The translations under genes and the position numbers were made by a program. Positions 16,030 through 16,161 of a stretch of DNA of 16,161 bases are shown here, piece by piece. Numbering within the stretch: position 1 is the first letter of the stretch; each line of letters begins with the position of its first letter. This DNA comes from JBCBWG01 sp964579305 (GTDB taxonomy: Bacteria; Pseudomonadota; Alphaproteobacteria; Rhizobiales; Hyphomicrobiaceae): the NCBI GenBank assembly GCA_964579305.1, contig CAZOGY010000085.1:1-16161 (forward strand). Reading direction: 5' to 3'. Under the pieces are notes generated by a model, which was not told where the DNA came from, ran no database searches, and was given only the letters and a program-made list of their open reading frames with translations.

Positions 16030-16065
16030 CGGCCTCGCACAAATGTCCGTGCGGGGCCGTTTTTT
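16030..16065 (+). terminator. Intrinsic terminator of trxA
   Basis: CGGCCTCGCAC (16030-16040) pairs with GTGCGGGGCCG (16049-16059) through eleven pairs with one G-U. The loop is eight bases, and TTTTTT (16060-16065) follows. This is a textbook rho-independent terminator 52 nt after the trxA stop. On the - strand it is not followed by a good T-run, so it mainly serves trxA. Confidence 0.92.
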
Positions 16066-16074
16066 ATGGGTTCG

Positions 16075-16161
16075 CTAAAGCATGGCGCCCTTAATCGGAT
16101 TCACCTGTTCGGGAGCAACGCGACCCGGCGCAAGCGCCGCCCCCCGCGGAGGCGCCCGACC
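16075..16161 (-). CDS. Possible 3' end of a convergent gene, unidentified
   Basis: On the - strand one frame is open from the window edge to a TAG at 16075-16077, giving 28 residues that are Ala/Pro/Arg-rich and end in APEQVNPIKGAML. Its position directly beyond the trxA terminator fits a gene that converges on trxA; in several alphaproteobacteria folC/accD-trp genes converge here. The piece is too short to identify, and an open stretch of this length is common by chance in GC-rich DNA. Confidence 0.3.
   Translation of the reverse strand, partial: GRAPPRGAALAPGRVAPEQVNPIKGAML

Overview
The window is GC-rich, densely packed DNA from an alphaproteobacterium, probably a Hyphomicrobiales/Caulobacterales-type lineage. 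Four things support this: a divL-type pseudo-kinase, an AddAB (not RecBCD) recombination nuclease, a TsaE-AmgK fusion followed by murU, and this gene order. All confidently identified genes are on the + strand. Assignments rest on motif reading and gene order; no search was run.

Positions 1-3100 hold mixed genes. They are the 3' end of ahcY (S-adenosylhomocysteine hydrolase) with a strong hairpin terminator, a small predicted three-helix membrane protein of unknown function, an isolated TadG-like secreted/anchored protein with a repetitive beta-rich C-terminal half and its own hairpin terminator, and an exported histidine-phosphatase-family protein.

Positions 3221-15470 form one compact block: divL, tsaE-amgK fusion, murU, addB, addA. 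Junctions are 33 nt, a 4-nt overlap, a 26-nt overlap and a 1-nt overlap. The block starts after a 217-nt intergenic region carrying a full CtrA-type palindrome/direct repeat (TTAA-N7-TTAA). The first gene encodes a PAS-rich histidine-kinase-like protein whose phospho-acceptor histidine is replaced by tyrosine (Tyr605), the hallmark of DivL. In Caulobacter DivL controls the CckA-ChpT-CtrA phosphorelay. A CtrA box ahead of divL therefore suggests a feedback loop that could also bring tRNA t6A synthesis (TsaE), peptidoglycan sugar recycling (AmgK-MurU) and double-strand-break repair (AddAB) under cell-cycle control.

Positions 15471-16161 hold a 180-nt leader with a possible promoter and hairpin, trxA (thioredoxin) with a strong Shine-Dalgarno sequence, an excellent intrinsic terminator, and a short open frame on the - strand reaching the window edge, probably the 3' end of a convergent gene. 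No rRNA, tRNA, CRISPR array, insertion sequence or phage signature was seen, and no gene-free stretch exceeds 300 bases. I found no wholly new system. The best leads are the DivL/CtrA-box arrangement and the functional mix of its operon.
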